A stretch of DNA of 21,548 nucleotides, taken from the NCBI GenBank assembly GCA_017477035.1, contig JAFUXW010000283.1, positions 1-21,548 of the forward strand, in the 5' to 3' direction. Under the pieces are notes generated by a model. The model did not search any database, was not told the DNA's origin, and saw only the letters and a list, made by a program, of their open reading frames with translations. Every line of letters starts with the position of its first letter. Position 1 is the first letter of the stretch. A program made the position numbers and the translations under genes. This DNA comes from Alphaproteobacteria bacterium (GTDB taxonomy: Bacteria; Pseudomonadota; Alphaproteobacteria; RF32; CAG-239). Below are positions 14,562 through 21,548 of this stretch, piece by piece.

Positions 14562-14825
14562 ATGGCTGATGAAAAACAAGTTGATGTTGAAGTTGGTGGT
14601 GTTGCTGCCGACAGATTACGTTCTTTAATAGAAAGAATTGAACGCTTAGAAGAAGAAAAAAGAGAGTTGCAAAGCGATATACGTGATATTTTTGCTGAAG
14701 CTAAAAGCGCCGGATTTGATGTTAAAGCTATGCGCACCATCTTAAAGTTGCGTAAAATGAATGCGGCTGATCGTGATGAACAGGAAGTTGTTGTTGAAAC
14801 ATATCGTAAAGCATTGGATTTCTAA
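14562..14825 (+). CDS. gapR: GapR-type nucleoid protein (DUF2312)
   Basis: 87 residues, the length of the DUF2312 family. The run RLRSLIERIERLEEEKRELQ (19-38), followed by DIRDIFAEAKSAGFDVKAMR and ILKLRKM, is the typical GapR pattern of an N-terminal helix that forms a coiled-coil dimer and a basic C-terminal part closing around DNA. In Caulobacter GapR binds overtwisted, AT-rich DNA ahead of polymerases and assists topoisomerases; the same role is inferred here. It is almost confined to Alphaproteobacteria and their phages, which makes it the best taxonomic marker in the window. TAAGGAG stands 7 bases before the ATG. It is a single gene with its own terminator. Confidence 0.93.
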   Translation: MADEKQVDVEVGGVAADRLRSLIERIERLEEEKRELQSDIRDIFAEAKSAGFDVKAMRTILKLRKMNAADRDEQEVVVETYRKALDF

Positions 14826-14841
14826 TTTAAGCTCGCATTAG

Positions 14842-14869
14842 AAAAAACTCCGCTGCTGCGGAGTTTTTT
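14842..14869. terminator. Bidirectional intrinsic terminator
   Basis: Perfect 12-bp stem AAAAAACTCCGC / GCGGAGTTTTTT with TGCT loop. A- and T-runs on both sides allow it to end gapR (plus) and the long dksA-to-lipoprotein run (minus, last stop at 14872). Confidence 0.93.
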
Positions 14870-14871
14870 AT

Positions 14872-15444
14872 TTATTTCTTTGTCGATGCCAAACTTATGG
14901 CAATTTCCTCGGACATCTGATGTACCGCCAAGGCCTGAGCATTTACCAAGTCCTGAACACTGTTACCGCCTGCCTTAGCTTCATAGCTTCCTTGTGCTTT
15001 TTGCAAAATATTACCTTTGGCGTCGGTTATATTCCACCATGCCGACAAAATAACTTTATCACCGAGATATGCCTGAAGTTTATTAATTTCTATATTAACG
15101 TTATATTGAGCATTTTCGCTGTCAAAAAAAGTACGTTTGACATATGCATTAGGCAAATAAGCGATCAAATCATTGGTTACGGTACCCTGCAAAACATCTG
15201 GATAAACCTCACCCCAACGTTCATATTCCATAACCTTAACCTGCGTGGAATCTTCGGAACTTATTATCATTTGCGCCTTATTCAGCATATCCGGAACTTT
15301 AACCCGAGTTACCGCCACATTAATATTTTTATCGGAAATCGTGCGTAACCCCTCGCTGTCCATCACATAAAACGTTGAATCGGGAGAATGCCAACTGCAA
15401 GCGGCTGTAGCCATAATGCTCAAAATCATAAATAACTTTTTCAT
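14872..15444 (-). CDS. ABC transporter auxiliary lipoprotein (PqiC-like)
   Basis: 190 residues with a lipoprotein signal: MKKLFMILSIMATAA-C16, and S17 after the cysteine (outer-membrane type). The mature part fits the ABC_trans_aux/PqiC domain: an opening 'FYVMDSEG' strand, NINVAVTRVKVPDML, then YERWGEVYPDVLQGTVTNDL (a loop conserved in the family) and VNIEINKLQAYLGDKVILSAWW. PqiC-type lipoproteins sit at the outer-membrane end of MCE lipid-transport systems; that role is inferred from family and position. It starts 1 base after the mlaD stop, with AAGGAG inside mlaD, and is the last gene before the terminator at 14842-14869. Confidence 0.88.
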   Translation of the reverse strand: MKKLFMILSIMATAACSWHSPDSTFYVMDSEGLRTISDKNINVAVTRVKVPDMLNKAQMIISSEDSTQVKVMEYERWGEVYPDVLQGTVTNDLIAYLPNAYVKRTFFDSENAQYNVNIEINKLQAYLGDKVILSAWWNITDAKGNILQKAQGSYEAKAGGNSVQDLVNAQALAVHQMSEEIAISLASTKK

Positions 15445-15445
15445 T

Positions 15446-16297
15446 TTATTTCTCCTTACCCTGAATGATTGCTTCCGGATGACGCTCCAGATAATCGGTT
15501 AAATTTTTAAGTGAACGACCGGCTTTGGCTATTTCTTCCAACGTATTGTTAATATTATTAATCGTTCTGGTGGTTTCGCCGTTTTTCTTATCCATGACTT
15601 CATCAACTTTAGCTGTGATACTACCGATATTTTTCGCTACCTCTTTGATATTATCCATAATAGAAGGCATATTTTCATCAACACTTGCCGAAACCGAACC
15701 TATACTTTTCATTATTATCGGAAGATTTTCATCTATATCGTCCAAAATATCACCTAACTTAGATAATATTCCGCTTAAAGGAACATTCTCTAAATCTTTA
15801 GAAAGCTGAGCAAAAGGCGAATATATGGTCGGGATTTCCCAATATTTACCGTTGCCGTGCAACACGGCCGGTGATTTTTCATCCATCACCAACTCAATCA
15901 TTAATTGCCCTGTTAAATAATTTGCCGAAATGAGTCGCGCCCGCAAACCTTTGTCAATTAAGTTATCAAATATCTGCCTTTCCTCTAATTCAGAACTGTC
16001 AACAGCATCTATACTATCTTCAATATTAAATAATATTAAAACCGGTGTTCTAAATGTACCTTCTTTTAAATTTGCCTGTAAACTGATATCCTCCACTTTT
16101 CCGACTTCAACGCCCTTGAATACCACTGGCGAACCCACACTCAAACCCCGTATGGATTCTTCAAAATACATTACCACCAAATCATCTCGGTTAGGAGTAA
16201 ATTTATTGATAACATAATTAAAAACAATACCGATAAAGGCTGCCATCCCTATAATCACAAACAGTCCGGTCATTTTATATGTTTTTTTATTTTGCAT
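15446..16297 (-). CDS. mlaD: MCE-domain lipid-transport protein (MlaD/PqiB-like)
   Basis: 283 residues: a short cytoplasmic start, one membrane helix (about 9-31, MTGLFVIIGMAAFIGIVFNY), a periplasmic MCE domain (about 37-140) with YFEESIRGLSVGSPVVFKGV and EVGKVEDISL, then a long helical tail with repeated DENLPIIMKSIGSV / DENMPSIMDNIKEV heptad-like units and the closing YLERHPEAIIQGK found in many MCE proteins. MCE proteins form hexameric rings that carry lipids across the periplasm. The long tail is more PqiB/LetB-like than E. coli MlaD (183 residues), in line with the PqiC-like lipoprotein that follows. AGGAGGAG lies before the ATG and within the end of mlaF; the gap to mlaF is 1 base. Confidence 0.9.
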   Translation of the reverse strand: MQNKKTYKMTGLFVIIGMAAFIGIVFNYVINKFTPNRDDLVVMYFEESIRGLSVGSPVVFKGVEVGKVEDISLQANLKEGTFRTPVLILFNIEDSIDAVDSSELEERQIFDNLIDKGLRARLISANYLTGQLMIELVMDEKSPAVLHGNGKYWEIPTIYSPFAQLSKDLENVPLSGILSKLGDILDDIDENLPIIMKSIGSVSASVDENMPSIMDNIKEVAKNIGSITAKVDEVMDKKNGETTRTINNINNTLEEIAKAGRSLKNLTDYLERHPEAIIQGKEK

Positions 16298-16298
16298 C

Positions 16299-17054
16299 TT
16301 ATTTTTCTCCTCCTCGGGTTAAAAACTTATACACTTCTTCGTTCGGCGGATTTTTCAGCAAATCATTAGGATTTCCCCGTGCCAAAATACTTTTGCTTTG
16401 AGCGTCTAAAAATATGGAGTTATTACCAATCGCAAAAATTGAACTGAGTTCGTGCGTTACCACTACTATCGTTGTTCCCAAACTATGATTCAATTCCAAA
16501 ATCAAATCATCCAAATTGCGTGAACTTATCGGATCTAATCCGGCAGAAGGCTCATCAAAATACACAATATCCGGATCCATGGCTAAAGCTCTGGCAAGAC
16601 CTGCTCGTTTTTTCATACCGCCGCTTATTTCCGAAGGATAAAAGTCACCAAATCCTTTTAATCCCACCAATGCCAGCTTCAACTCAGCCAACTCTCTTAT
16701 GGTTGATAGCGAATAATCGGAATACTGTTGTAAAGGCAACATAATATTTTCTGCCAACGTCATTGAACTGAATAAGGCACCGCTTTGATACAATATACCT
16801 GACTTTTCTCGAATCTTTTGGACTTCTTCTTCGGAAGCCTTTGTAATATCAGTACCGTTAATAATTACCGTCCCTTTTAACGGCTCAATCAATCCGGTAA
16901 GTACTCGCAACATACTGCTTTTTCCGCATCCGCTCCCGCCCATAATTATAAAAATATCACCTTTATTTACCTGATAATCGGCATTTTTCAGCAATACGTA
17001 ATCTCCGTAGCCGACCGTCAAATTTTTAGCTTCTATGGCAATATCTTTTATCAT
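16299..17054 (-). CDS. mlaF: ABC transporter ATPase (MlaF-like)
   Basis: 251 residues from the ATG at 17054, which overlaps the mlaE stop (ATGA). A longer frame to 17171 lies inside mlaE and gives no ABC sequence, so it is rejected. All ATPase motifs are present: Walker A GGSGCGKSS (39-47), Q-loop Q90, signature SGGMKKR (144-150), Walker B IVYFDEP (163-169) with D-loop SAGLDP, and switch H201. The 'GGMKKRAGLARALA' form is typical of MCE-linked ATPases. It should energise lipid movement through MlaE at the inner membrane. Confidence 0.94.
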   Translation of the reverse strand: MIKDIAIEAKNLTVGYGDYVLLKNADYQVNKGDIFIIMGGSGCGKSSMLRVLTGLIEPLKGTVIINGTDITKASEEEVQKIREKSGILYQSGALFSSMTLAENIMLPLQQYSDYSLSTIRELAELKLALVGLKGFGDFYPSEISGGMKKRAGLARALAMDPDIVYFDEPSAGLDPISSRNLDDLILELNHSLGTTIVVVTHELSSIFAIGNNSIFLDAQSKSILARGNPNDLLKNPPNEEVYKFLTRGGEK

Positions 17055-18178
17055 ATACCAAGCTCCTGACAAATCACCGTGATAATACCTGTTACCACAA
17101 TCATCCATACAATGGCACATACCACTGATTTTGTGGTCGCTTTGCCTACCCCGTCGGCATTCTTTTCGCATTTAAGACCACTATAACAACCACACAGAGA
17201 AATAATAATCGCAAAACAAAAGCTATGAAAGAGACCAACCAAAAAGTTATTCAGACGGAAAGCTTTGAAAGCATAATTCCAATACTCCTGATACGGTATA
17301 TCCATCAGAAATACTCCCACAAAGGCTCCTCCCATCATACCCAGAAAATCCGAAATCATCGTTAATATCGGCATTGCTATCATTAATGCGAAAAGACGTG
17401 GCAAAACCAAAAAATCTATTCGGGAAAGCCCCATTGTTTGCAAGGCATCCAACTCTTCATTTACCTGCATGGTTCCTATGGTTGCGGCATAAGAAGATCC
17501 GGTACGACCTGACATAATCACCCCGACCATAATTGCCCCCATAATTCGGCACATACCTATAGTTACCAAACTTGCAACATAAATTTGCGCACCGAATGTT
17601 TGTAATTGTACCGCACCCACAAACGCCAAAATTAATCCGATAAGAAAACTTATCAAACAAACGATACCTATCGCTTTAGGTCCGCAATCTTCAAGAGCTG
17701 CAAAAAAATCTATTTTTCGCATAATTGAATTAAATCTCAAACAACGCCCGATTCCAGATAATACATTCCCAATAAAATTCAAAACATCTGCTGTTTTTTG
17801 CTTTAATTCCAGAGTTTTTTTGCCTATTTCCTCAATTGTTGAAAATTTTTCACTTCCTCTGGAAGGATTTCTATCTACAGCAAAGGCCAAACCGATTAGA
17901 TCTTGCAAATTCTGTGGCAGATGCTGCATATTAAGCGCAACATTTTTTTCCTGACACAGCCTTCGAGTATCATAAATAAAAAGCACCAGCGAAGAATCCC
18001 ATGCTTCTAAATTCTCTGCTATGAAATCAACTTTTTTTATATCTGAGGTAAGCGACTCCTGCAAAACTGCAAATGGTGTATCAATATTTTGACGCAGAAC
18101 ATCACCGCTTATTATTATTTTCAGGCGATTGCTCTCAACTTTTTCAACATCAATCACGTTTTGCATTTTTTTCTGCAT
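17051..18178 (-). CDS. mlaE: MlaE-type ABC permease with N-terminal STAS domain
   Basis: 375 residues from the ATG at 18178. A frame to a TTG at 18211 exists and an ATG at 18166 is an alternative; GGAAGAGG before 18178 favours that start. Residues about 5-100 form a STAS-like domain (LKIIISGDVL, then IDTPFAVLQE, AWDSSLVLFIYD), which in other systems is the separate protein MlaB. After a linker comes the MlaE permease (about 130-375), with several membrane helices and the coupling segment GRTGSSYAATIGTMQVNEE, DALQTMGL and 'PRLFALMIAMP'. STAS-MlaE fusions are known in this family. It overlaps the end of yacG by 29 bases at this start and joins mlaF by ATGA. Confidence 0.9.
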   Translation of the reverse strand: MQKKMQNVIDVEKVESNRLKIIISGDVLRQNIDTPFAVLQESLTSDIKKVDFIAENLEAWDSSLVLFIYDTRRLCQEKNVALNMQHLPQNLQDLIGLAFAVDRNPSRGSEKFSTIEEIGKKTLELKQKTADVLNFIGNVLSGIGRCLRFNSIMRKIDFFAALEDCGPKAIGIVCLISFLIGLILAFVGAVQLQTFGAQIYVASLVTIGMCRIMGAIMVGVIMSGRTGSSYAATIGTMQVNEELDALQTMGLSRIDFLVLPRLFALMIAMPILTMISDFLGMMGGAFVGVFLMDIPYQEYWNYAFKAFRLNNFLVGLFHSFCFAIIISLCGCYSGLKCEKNADGVGKATTKSVVCAIVWMIVVTGIITVICQELGI

Positions 18179-18368
18179 TACCCAAAGCCTCTTCCAACTC
18201 GATGGTTTCAACTTCGTCCAAATCCTGCGACGGCACTGCGTAACAGCCGTTAAACCACCTTCCTAAATCGACATCAGCACATCGTTTCGAACAAAACGGA
18301 GCATACTGTTCTCCGGTATACAACTTACCGCAAATCGGACACTTATGCGTATTAATCACTTCACTCAC
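18150..18368 (-). CDS. yacG: DNA gyrase inhibitor / zinc protein YacG
   Basis: 72 residues with the YacG zinc site: C10-P-I-C13 and F-C26-S-K-R-C30, then ADVDLGRWFNGCYAVP, the family's hallmark. E. coli YacG binds the GyrB C-terminal domain and inhibits gyrase; the acidic tail here (QDLDEVETIELEEALG) is of the type seen in alphaproteobacterial forms. It starts with GTG, overlapping the TGA of the upstream RNase gene (GTGA), and its end overlaps mlaE. maf / rng / yacG is a usual order in Alphaproteobacteria. Confidence 0.92.
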   Translation of the reverse strand: MSEVINTHKCPICGKLYTGEQYAPFCSKRCADVDLGRWFNGCYAVPSQDLDEVETIELEEALGNAEKNAKRD

Positions 18369-19528
18369 GGTTCAACTCTTCCGGTTCCAGAGCAAGTCGG
18401 GCATTCTACAGTGTATAAATCTCGCAAACTCGGACGTCTGCGCTGACGTATAATTTCTATATTACCGGCACGACTTAATCCTAAAATTCGACTGTGACAT
18501 GTATCATCTGCCAATTCTTCTTCTAAACATTCAATTACTCTTTTCATAAAGCGATATTCTGAAGAACCTGCAAAGTCGATAATAATTTTTCCAGATAAAT
18601 TACGCAACCTTATTTGACGTGCAATTTCTTTCGCAGCTTCAATATTTAAGCTGTCTATATCCCCAACACTGCGTTTACCGCCACTATCGACATCAATTGC
18701 CACACAGGCTCTTGTTTCTTCAATTTGCAAGCTTCCACCGGATTTCAAATTTACAGTTCTCTCAAGAGCATCAATGATTGCATCGTCTACACCATATTCC
18801 TCAAATCCTTCTTTTTGTGTTGTTACTTTTCCACTATATACTTGTGCAACTTCCTCAGCCAATTTCGGACTATCCACCACCACTTCATTTAAGCTGTCTT
18901 GGTAACGACGAATATACTCAATAAGCGGATTTTCTTTTGCATAGAGCAAAGCCGGAGCCGATAGCGTTCTTGCCTTTTTACGAATATCTTCATAGCAAGA
19001 ACGCAATACCTCCATTTCCGCCAACACCTGAGCTTCTTCCGCTTCTCCTGCCAGAGTGCGCAAAATCCACCCTTCCGCTCCGTTGCATTTTTCCTTAACA
19101 GATTTAATATACTTTTCAGCCTTTTCAATGTCTTCGATTTTGCGAGAAGCCTCAACATCGTATTTAAACGGGCAATACACTAAATACGATCCAACTAACT
19201 GCACATTTCTTACAACCTTTGCCCCCTTTTCAGCTCTTTTTTCTTGGGCAACTTGCACAACAACGCTTTGTCCCTCACTCATATTTGCCTCTTTCAGAGC
19301 CGGCTCATATGAGTTTAAAAATGCTTCATGACCGTCACCTATGTCAACCAAAAATCCGTATTTATCATTTGCCAAATTTATTTTTTTAATAATCTTACCT
19401 AAATACACATTTCCTTCTATTGCACGATTTTCATTATAAATATCGACCTCTGCCAATCCGTTTTCATCAAACACAGCGATACCGAAAGCTTCTTCATTTC
19501 TATCATAAACTATTTTTTGCGCTTTCAT
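18365..19528 (-). CDS. rng: Ribonuclease G/E-family endoribonuclease (short form)
   Basis: 387 residues. It has an S1-type RNA-binding region near the N-terminus (about 36-118: EGNVYLGKIIKKIN, YGFLVDIGDGHEAFL), then the catalytic core with the two metal-binding aspartates: D279 in CVAIDVDSGG and D318 in IIIDFAG. Between them is NIEAAKEIARQIRLRNLSG. The zinc-link motif CPTCSGTG (376-383) ends the protein. RNase G/E cleaves single-stranded RNA, including the 16S rRNA 5' end. It lacks any RNase E scaffold arm and is about 100 residues shorter than E. coli RNase G (489). It starts with ATGA overlap on maf and ends with GTGA overlap on yacG. Confidence 0.9.
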   Translation of the reverse strand: MKAQKIVYDRNEEAFGIAVFDENGLAEVDIYNENRAIEGNVYLGKIIKKINLANDKYGFLVDIGDGHEAFLNSYEPALKEANMSEGQSVVVQVAQEKRAEKGAKVVRNVQLVGSYLVYCPFKYDVEASRKIEDIEKAEKYIKSVKEKCNGAEGWILRTLAGEAEEAQVLAEMEVLRSCYEDIRKKARTLSAPALLYAKENPLIEYIRRYQDSLNEVVVDSPKLAEEVAQVYSGKVTTQKEGFEEYGVDDAIIDALERTVNLKSGGSLQIEETRACVAIDVDSGGKRSVGDIDSLNIEAAKEIARQIRLRNLSGKIIIDFAGSSEYRFMKRVIECLEEELADDTCHSRILGLSRAGNIEIIRQRRRPSLRDLYTVECPTCSGTGRVEP

Positions 19529-20097
19529 TTTATTCCCTCTCCCTTTAATAAATTAATCGTTTCATTGAGTGGCAAACCGACGACCCCTGAGTATGAGCCA
19601 ACTATTTTGGTAACGTATGCAGCCAGACGTCCTTCTATTTTATAACCACATACTCCCTTCCATTCTCCACTTTGCAAATATTCCTCAATTTCCCAATCAG
19701 TTAACATTTTCATTGTAATTTTTGTAGTCACTGTTCTCTGCGACACTTTGCCTTTTTTATTGATTAAGCACACTGAACTTATAACTCGATGAGAGCGCCC
19801 AGACAGCAGTTTCATATAACTTCTTTGTTCGTCAACGCTATTAGCTTTGTGTAATATTCTCTGTCCGACAGTAACTATTGTATCACATGCCAATATATTC
19901 TCATTCGGATACAGCTTGGCAATATGTTTTGCTTTTTCAAGAGCCATCCTTTTCACATATGGTAATGGTTTTTCGTGCTCCAGACAATCTTCACATATGT
20001 CAGCAGGTTTAATCTGTTTAGGTTCAAACACGACCTGTCGCAACAAAGCAATCCGTTGCGGAGAGCCTGAAGCCAATATAAAATCTTTTGCATTCAT
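19525..20097 (-). CDS. maf: Maf-like nucleoside triphosphate pyrophosphatase
   Basis: 190 residues. Family motifs: FILASGSPQRIALLRQ (6-21; usually ASxSPRR, with Q14 here before R15), a catalytic D72 in LACDTIVTVG, the SGRSHRVISSV segment, and GVCGYKIEGRLAAYV, then VGSYSGVVGLPLNETI near the end. Maf proteins hydrolyse dTTP/UTP or modified nucleotides and can affect septation; the subtype is not decided here. The gene starts 23 bases after the dksA stop with only a weak ribosome site and ends in an ATGA overlap with rng, so it belongs to the long dksA-led run. Confidence 0.9.
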   Translation of the reverse strand: MNAKDFILASGSPQRIALLRQVVFEPKQIKPADICEDCLEHEKPLPYVKRMALEKAKHIAKLYPNENILACDTIVTVGQRILHKANSVDEQRSYMKLLSGRSHRVISSVCLINKKGKVSQRTVTTKITMKMLTDWEIEEYLQSGEWKGVCGYKIEGRLAAYVTKIVGSYSGVVGLPLNETINLLKGEGIK

Positions 20098-20120
20098 TAC
20101 AACGGCTCTTAAAAAAATTA

Positions 20121-20546
20121 TTAATTTTCGTCGTCAAAAGTTTTTTCCATACGCTCATGACGTTCCTGTGCTTCAATCGAAAGAGTAGCAACAGGCCTTG
20201 CCTCTAAACGTTCGATACCTATCGGCTCGCCGGTTTCTTCGCAATAGCCATATGTTCCATCTTCAATTCTATCCAGCGCTTCGTCAATTTTAGTAATAAG
20301 CTTGCGAATTCTGTCTTTAGTGCGCAAATCAAGAGATTTATCGGTCTCCAAAGAAGCCCTATCAACATCATCTGGTTGATTCAAGCCCCCTTGACGCAAA
20401 TCATCCAAAGTGTCTGCAGACTGCATAACCAATGTCTTTTTCCAATTTTCCAACTTCTGGCGAAAATACTCCAGTTGCATTTCATTCATATATTCTTCAT
20501 CGGCCGTAGGTTTATAATCCGGTGGCAAAACAATAGAGGTTGTCAT
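20121..20546 (-). CDS. dksA: DksA-family transcription factor, single-cysteine form
   Basis: 141 residues with the DksA plan: N-terminal helices, a long coiled coil (about 25-95) whose tip carries DDVDRA (D59, D62, A64, matching the essential D71/D74/A76 of E. coli DksA), and a globular end YGYCEETGEPIGIERLEARP (99-118). The four zinc cysteines of E. coli DksA are reduced to one (C102); the others are T105, S123 and A126-like residues. Alphaproteobacterial DksA homologs with a single cysteine are known. It would bind RNA polymerase's secondary channel with ppGpp. AAAGGAG precedes the ATG. It is the first gene of the eight-gene minus-strand run; the promoter is not clear. Confidence 0.93.
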   Translation of the reverse strand: MTTSIVLPPDYKPTADEEYMNEMQLEYFRQKLENWKKTLVMQSADTLDDLRQGGLNQPDDVDRASLETDKSLDLRTKDRIRKLITKIDEALDRIEDGTYGYCEETGEPIGIERLEARPVATLSIEAQERHERMEKTFDDEN

Positions 20547-20636
20547 TTTTCATCTCCTTTTAATAGTGATTTTGGTTGAGGTTAGCAATAAAATTTCACA
20601 ACTTCAAGAGCTATTATCCAATTAACCACAGACTCA

Positions 20637-21215
20637 TTAATTAAATGTCCAGGTCACAATATTATTGATATCTAGACTACATAGTCCTTTATCTTGTTCA
20701 GTTATTCCAGTTACCATAGCTCTGGTAACAGGTAAAGTACCTTTAGGGGTTCCTCCGTCATAACCATATACAGGCCAATACAAACAAGAACCATTTATAC
20801 ACACCGAATATAAATCAACATTTTGATTACGACGCCAATCTTTCATTGCCAGTTCTATACATTGTTTTCTGCGCAATCCTTTGAAGGCTATTGAAAACTT
20901 AGTATTATCATTACCGGCCTTAGCAACTGTAACTTCACCTCCAAAAACGTGAAAGATCTTATTACCGCTCACTCTGAAAGTGGATGGTATAAATTTACTG
21001 AAATTAACATCAGAATAGTCTTTTTCCACAGCTCCTGCTTTAGATATAGCTGTAGCCAAATCACCAAGTTGCACAGACGCCTGACTGAATTTATGTTCAT
21101 TAAAAACGTTAGTCACAATTTTACCAATGGATACAATAACAGTCATGACTACAGCCATATACCCCATCGTTTCTACCATAGAACGCCCTTTTTCACCAGC
21201 TTTATGATTTATCAT
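20637..21215 (-). CDS. Type IV pilin-like protein
   Basis: 192 residues with a prepilin signal: leader MINHKAGEKG10, cleavage before R11, then RSMVE with the hallmark glutamate at +5 (E15), followed by the hydrophobic helix TMGYMAVVMTVIVSIGKIV. The leader's short length and the SMVETMGYMAVV core resemble PilS/type IVb pilins. The globular part contains four cysteines (C119, C139, C144, C179), with C139-INGS-C144 closely spaced, and ends in a W-T-F strand, as in other pilins with a C-terminal disulfide loop. No other pilus gene (peptidase, ATPase, secretin) is near. GAGGTGG lies before the ATG, and there is a candidate promoter at 21241-21269. Assembly partner unknown. Confidence 0.82.
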   Translation of the reverse strand: MINHKAGEKGRSMVETMGYMAVVMTVIVSIGKIVTNVFNEHKFSQASVQLGDLATAISKAGAVEKDYSDVNFSKFIPSTFRVSGNKIFHVFGGEVTVAKAGNDNTKFSIAFKGLRRKQCIELAMKDWRRNQNVDLYSVCINGSCLYWPVYGYDGGTPKGTLPVTRAMVTGITEQDKGLCSLDINNIVTWTFN

Positions 21216-21240
21216 TTACCACCTCTTCTCTTGATTGTTC

Positions 21241-21269
21241 AAGATACCATAAAAAAGCATCATTCACAA
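21241..21269 (-). promoter_or_regulatory. Candidate promoter for the pilin-like gene
   Basis: Minus strand: TTGTGA (21264-21269), 17-base spacer, TATCTT (21241-21246), with a predicted start about 20 bases upstream of the ATG at 21215. Confidence 0.5.
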
Positions 21270-21286
21270 CCTTTTTTATAAAATAC

Positions 21287-21314
21287 TTTATTTTTTTCAT
21301 AAAATAATTATAAT
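21287..21314 (+). promoter_or_regulatory. Candidate promoter for the outer-membrane protein gene
   Basis: TATAAT at 21309-21314 with TTTATT at 21287-21292 (16-base spacer). The -10 box is good, the -35 weak. Confidence 0.4.
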
Positions 21315-21344
21315 AGGTTCGTCAATTGTTACAAGGAATATTAA

Positions 21345-21548
21345 ATGAAAAAGATTACCTTTTTTTTAACGGCGGCTTTTTTTGCAACTTTCTGCATATC
21401 TGCCGCCCGTGCTGATAGCTATAATTACACTCCGTATATAGGTATTGACTATGCGTATAATCATACTACAGCCAAAGGCTTTAATCCTTATTATAACGTT
21501 ATAGGCATACATGTCGGTTCAGATTATAGTCAATATTTTGGAACCGAG
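21345..21548 (+). CDS. Outer-membrane beta-barrel-type protein, 5' part
   Basis: 68 codons from the ATG at 21345 to the window end with no stop, so the gene is cut off. Residues 1-23 are a signal peptide (MKKITFFLTAAFFATFCISA, then ARA cleavage). The mature start DSYNYTPYIGIDYAYNHTTA and VIGIHVGSDYSQYFGTE shows the aromatic, alternating beta strands with Gly that open small outer-membrane barrels (OmpA/Opa-like, 'Y-x-G-x-x-x-G'). ACAAGGA lies before the ATG. The exact family cannot be set from this fragment. Confidence 0.75.
   Translation, partial: MKKITFFLTAAFFATFCISAARADSYNYTPYIGIDYAYNHTTAKGFNPYYNVIGIHVGSDYSQYFGTE

Noticed and set aside
14522..14740. 72-codon minus-strand frame over gapR
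   Set aside because: Shadow of gapR, a well-supported plus-strand gene with ribosome site and terminator.
16299..17171. Longer N-terminus for the MlaF-like ATPase
   Set aside because: The extra 39 residues are the out-of-frame 3' end of mlaE; the ATG at 17054 forms a normal ATGA overlap and starts at the ABC domain.
21202..21300. 32-codon minus-strand frame starting ATGAAAAAAATAAAG upstream of the pilin-like gene
   Set aside because: No ribosome site; its start lies upstream of the proposed promoter and it overlaps the pilin start; probably chance in A-rich DNA.
1..21548. CRISPR array, insertion sequence, prophage, tRNA or rRNA
   Set aside because: No regularly spaced repeats, transposase or integrase frames, terminal inverted repeats around genes, cloverleaf or rRNA-like sequence were seen on reading both strands.

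Overview
The window looks like chromosomal DNA from an AT-rich alphaproteobacterium. The markers are GapR (DUF2312), a DksA-family protein with only one cysteine, the linked maf / RNase G-E / yacG genes, a STAS-fused MlaE permease, and a YceD-type partial gene. Small secreted proteins and the low GC suggest a host-associated, uncultured lineage, but that is inference. No transposase, integrase, phage gene, CRISPR array, tRNA or rRNA is visible.

Layout. (1) 1-2586, plus strand: the 3' part of a YceD-like gene, a promoter, an HD-domain nucleotidase-like gene with terminator, and a single-chain L-serine dehydratase. (2) 2649-6367, minus strand: rluB-like pseudouridine synthase and rsmD with overlapping stop and start, then a separately promoted 796-residue protein that I do not recognise. 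(3) 6430-9926: tadA on plus, converging on a minus-strand run prmA > Xaa-Pro aminopeptidase > secreted CxxC protein. (4) 10013-11580, plus: a secreted protein and a lipoprotein, neither recognised, each followed by a hairpin. (5) 11600-12283: a cluster of inverted repeats, a 77-codon minus-strand ORF, and about 240 bases of highly structured sequence ending in an intrinsic terminator just upstream of that ORF. This is the most unusual part of the window. (6) 12284-14304, minus: pyruvate kinase, preceded by a frameshifted remnant of a coiled-coil (OmpH/Skp-like) gene. (7) 14562-14825, plus: gapR with a strong bidirectional terminator. (8) 14872-20546, minus: a tight eight-gene run dksA > maf > rng > yacG > mlaE(STAS) > mlaF > mlaD > PqiC-like lipoprotein, mostly with 1-4 nt overlaps or 1 nt gaps. 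(9) 20637-21215, minus: a type IV pilin-like gene; then a plus-strand outer-membrane-type protein running off the window.

Working together: the dksA-to-lipoprotein run joins stress/transcription control, RNA processing and a complete MCE lipid transporter (permease, ATPase, substrate-binding MCE protein, outer-membrane lipoprotein). RluB, RsmD, TadA, PrmA and RNase G/E are all translation-apparatus maturation factors. Pyruvate kinase and serine dehydratase both yield pyruvate.
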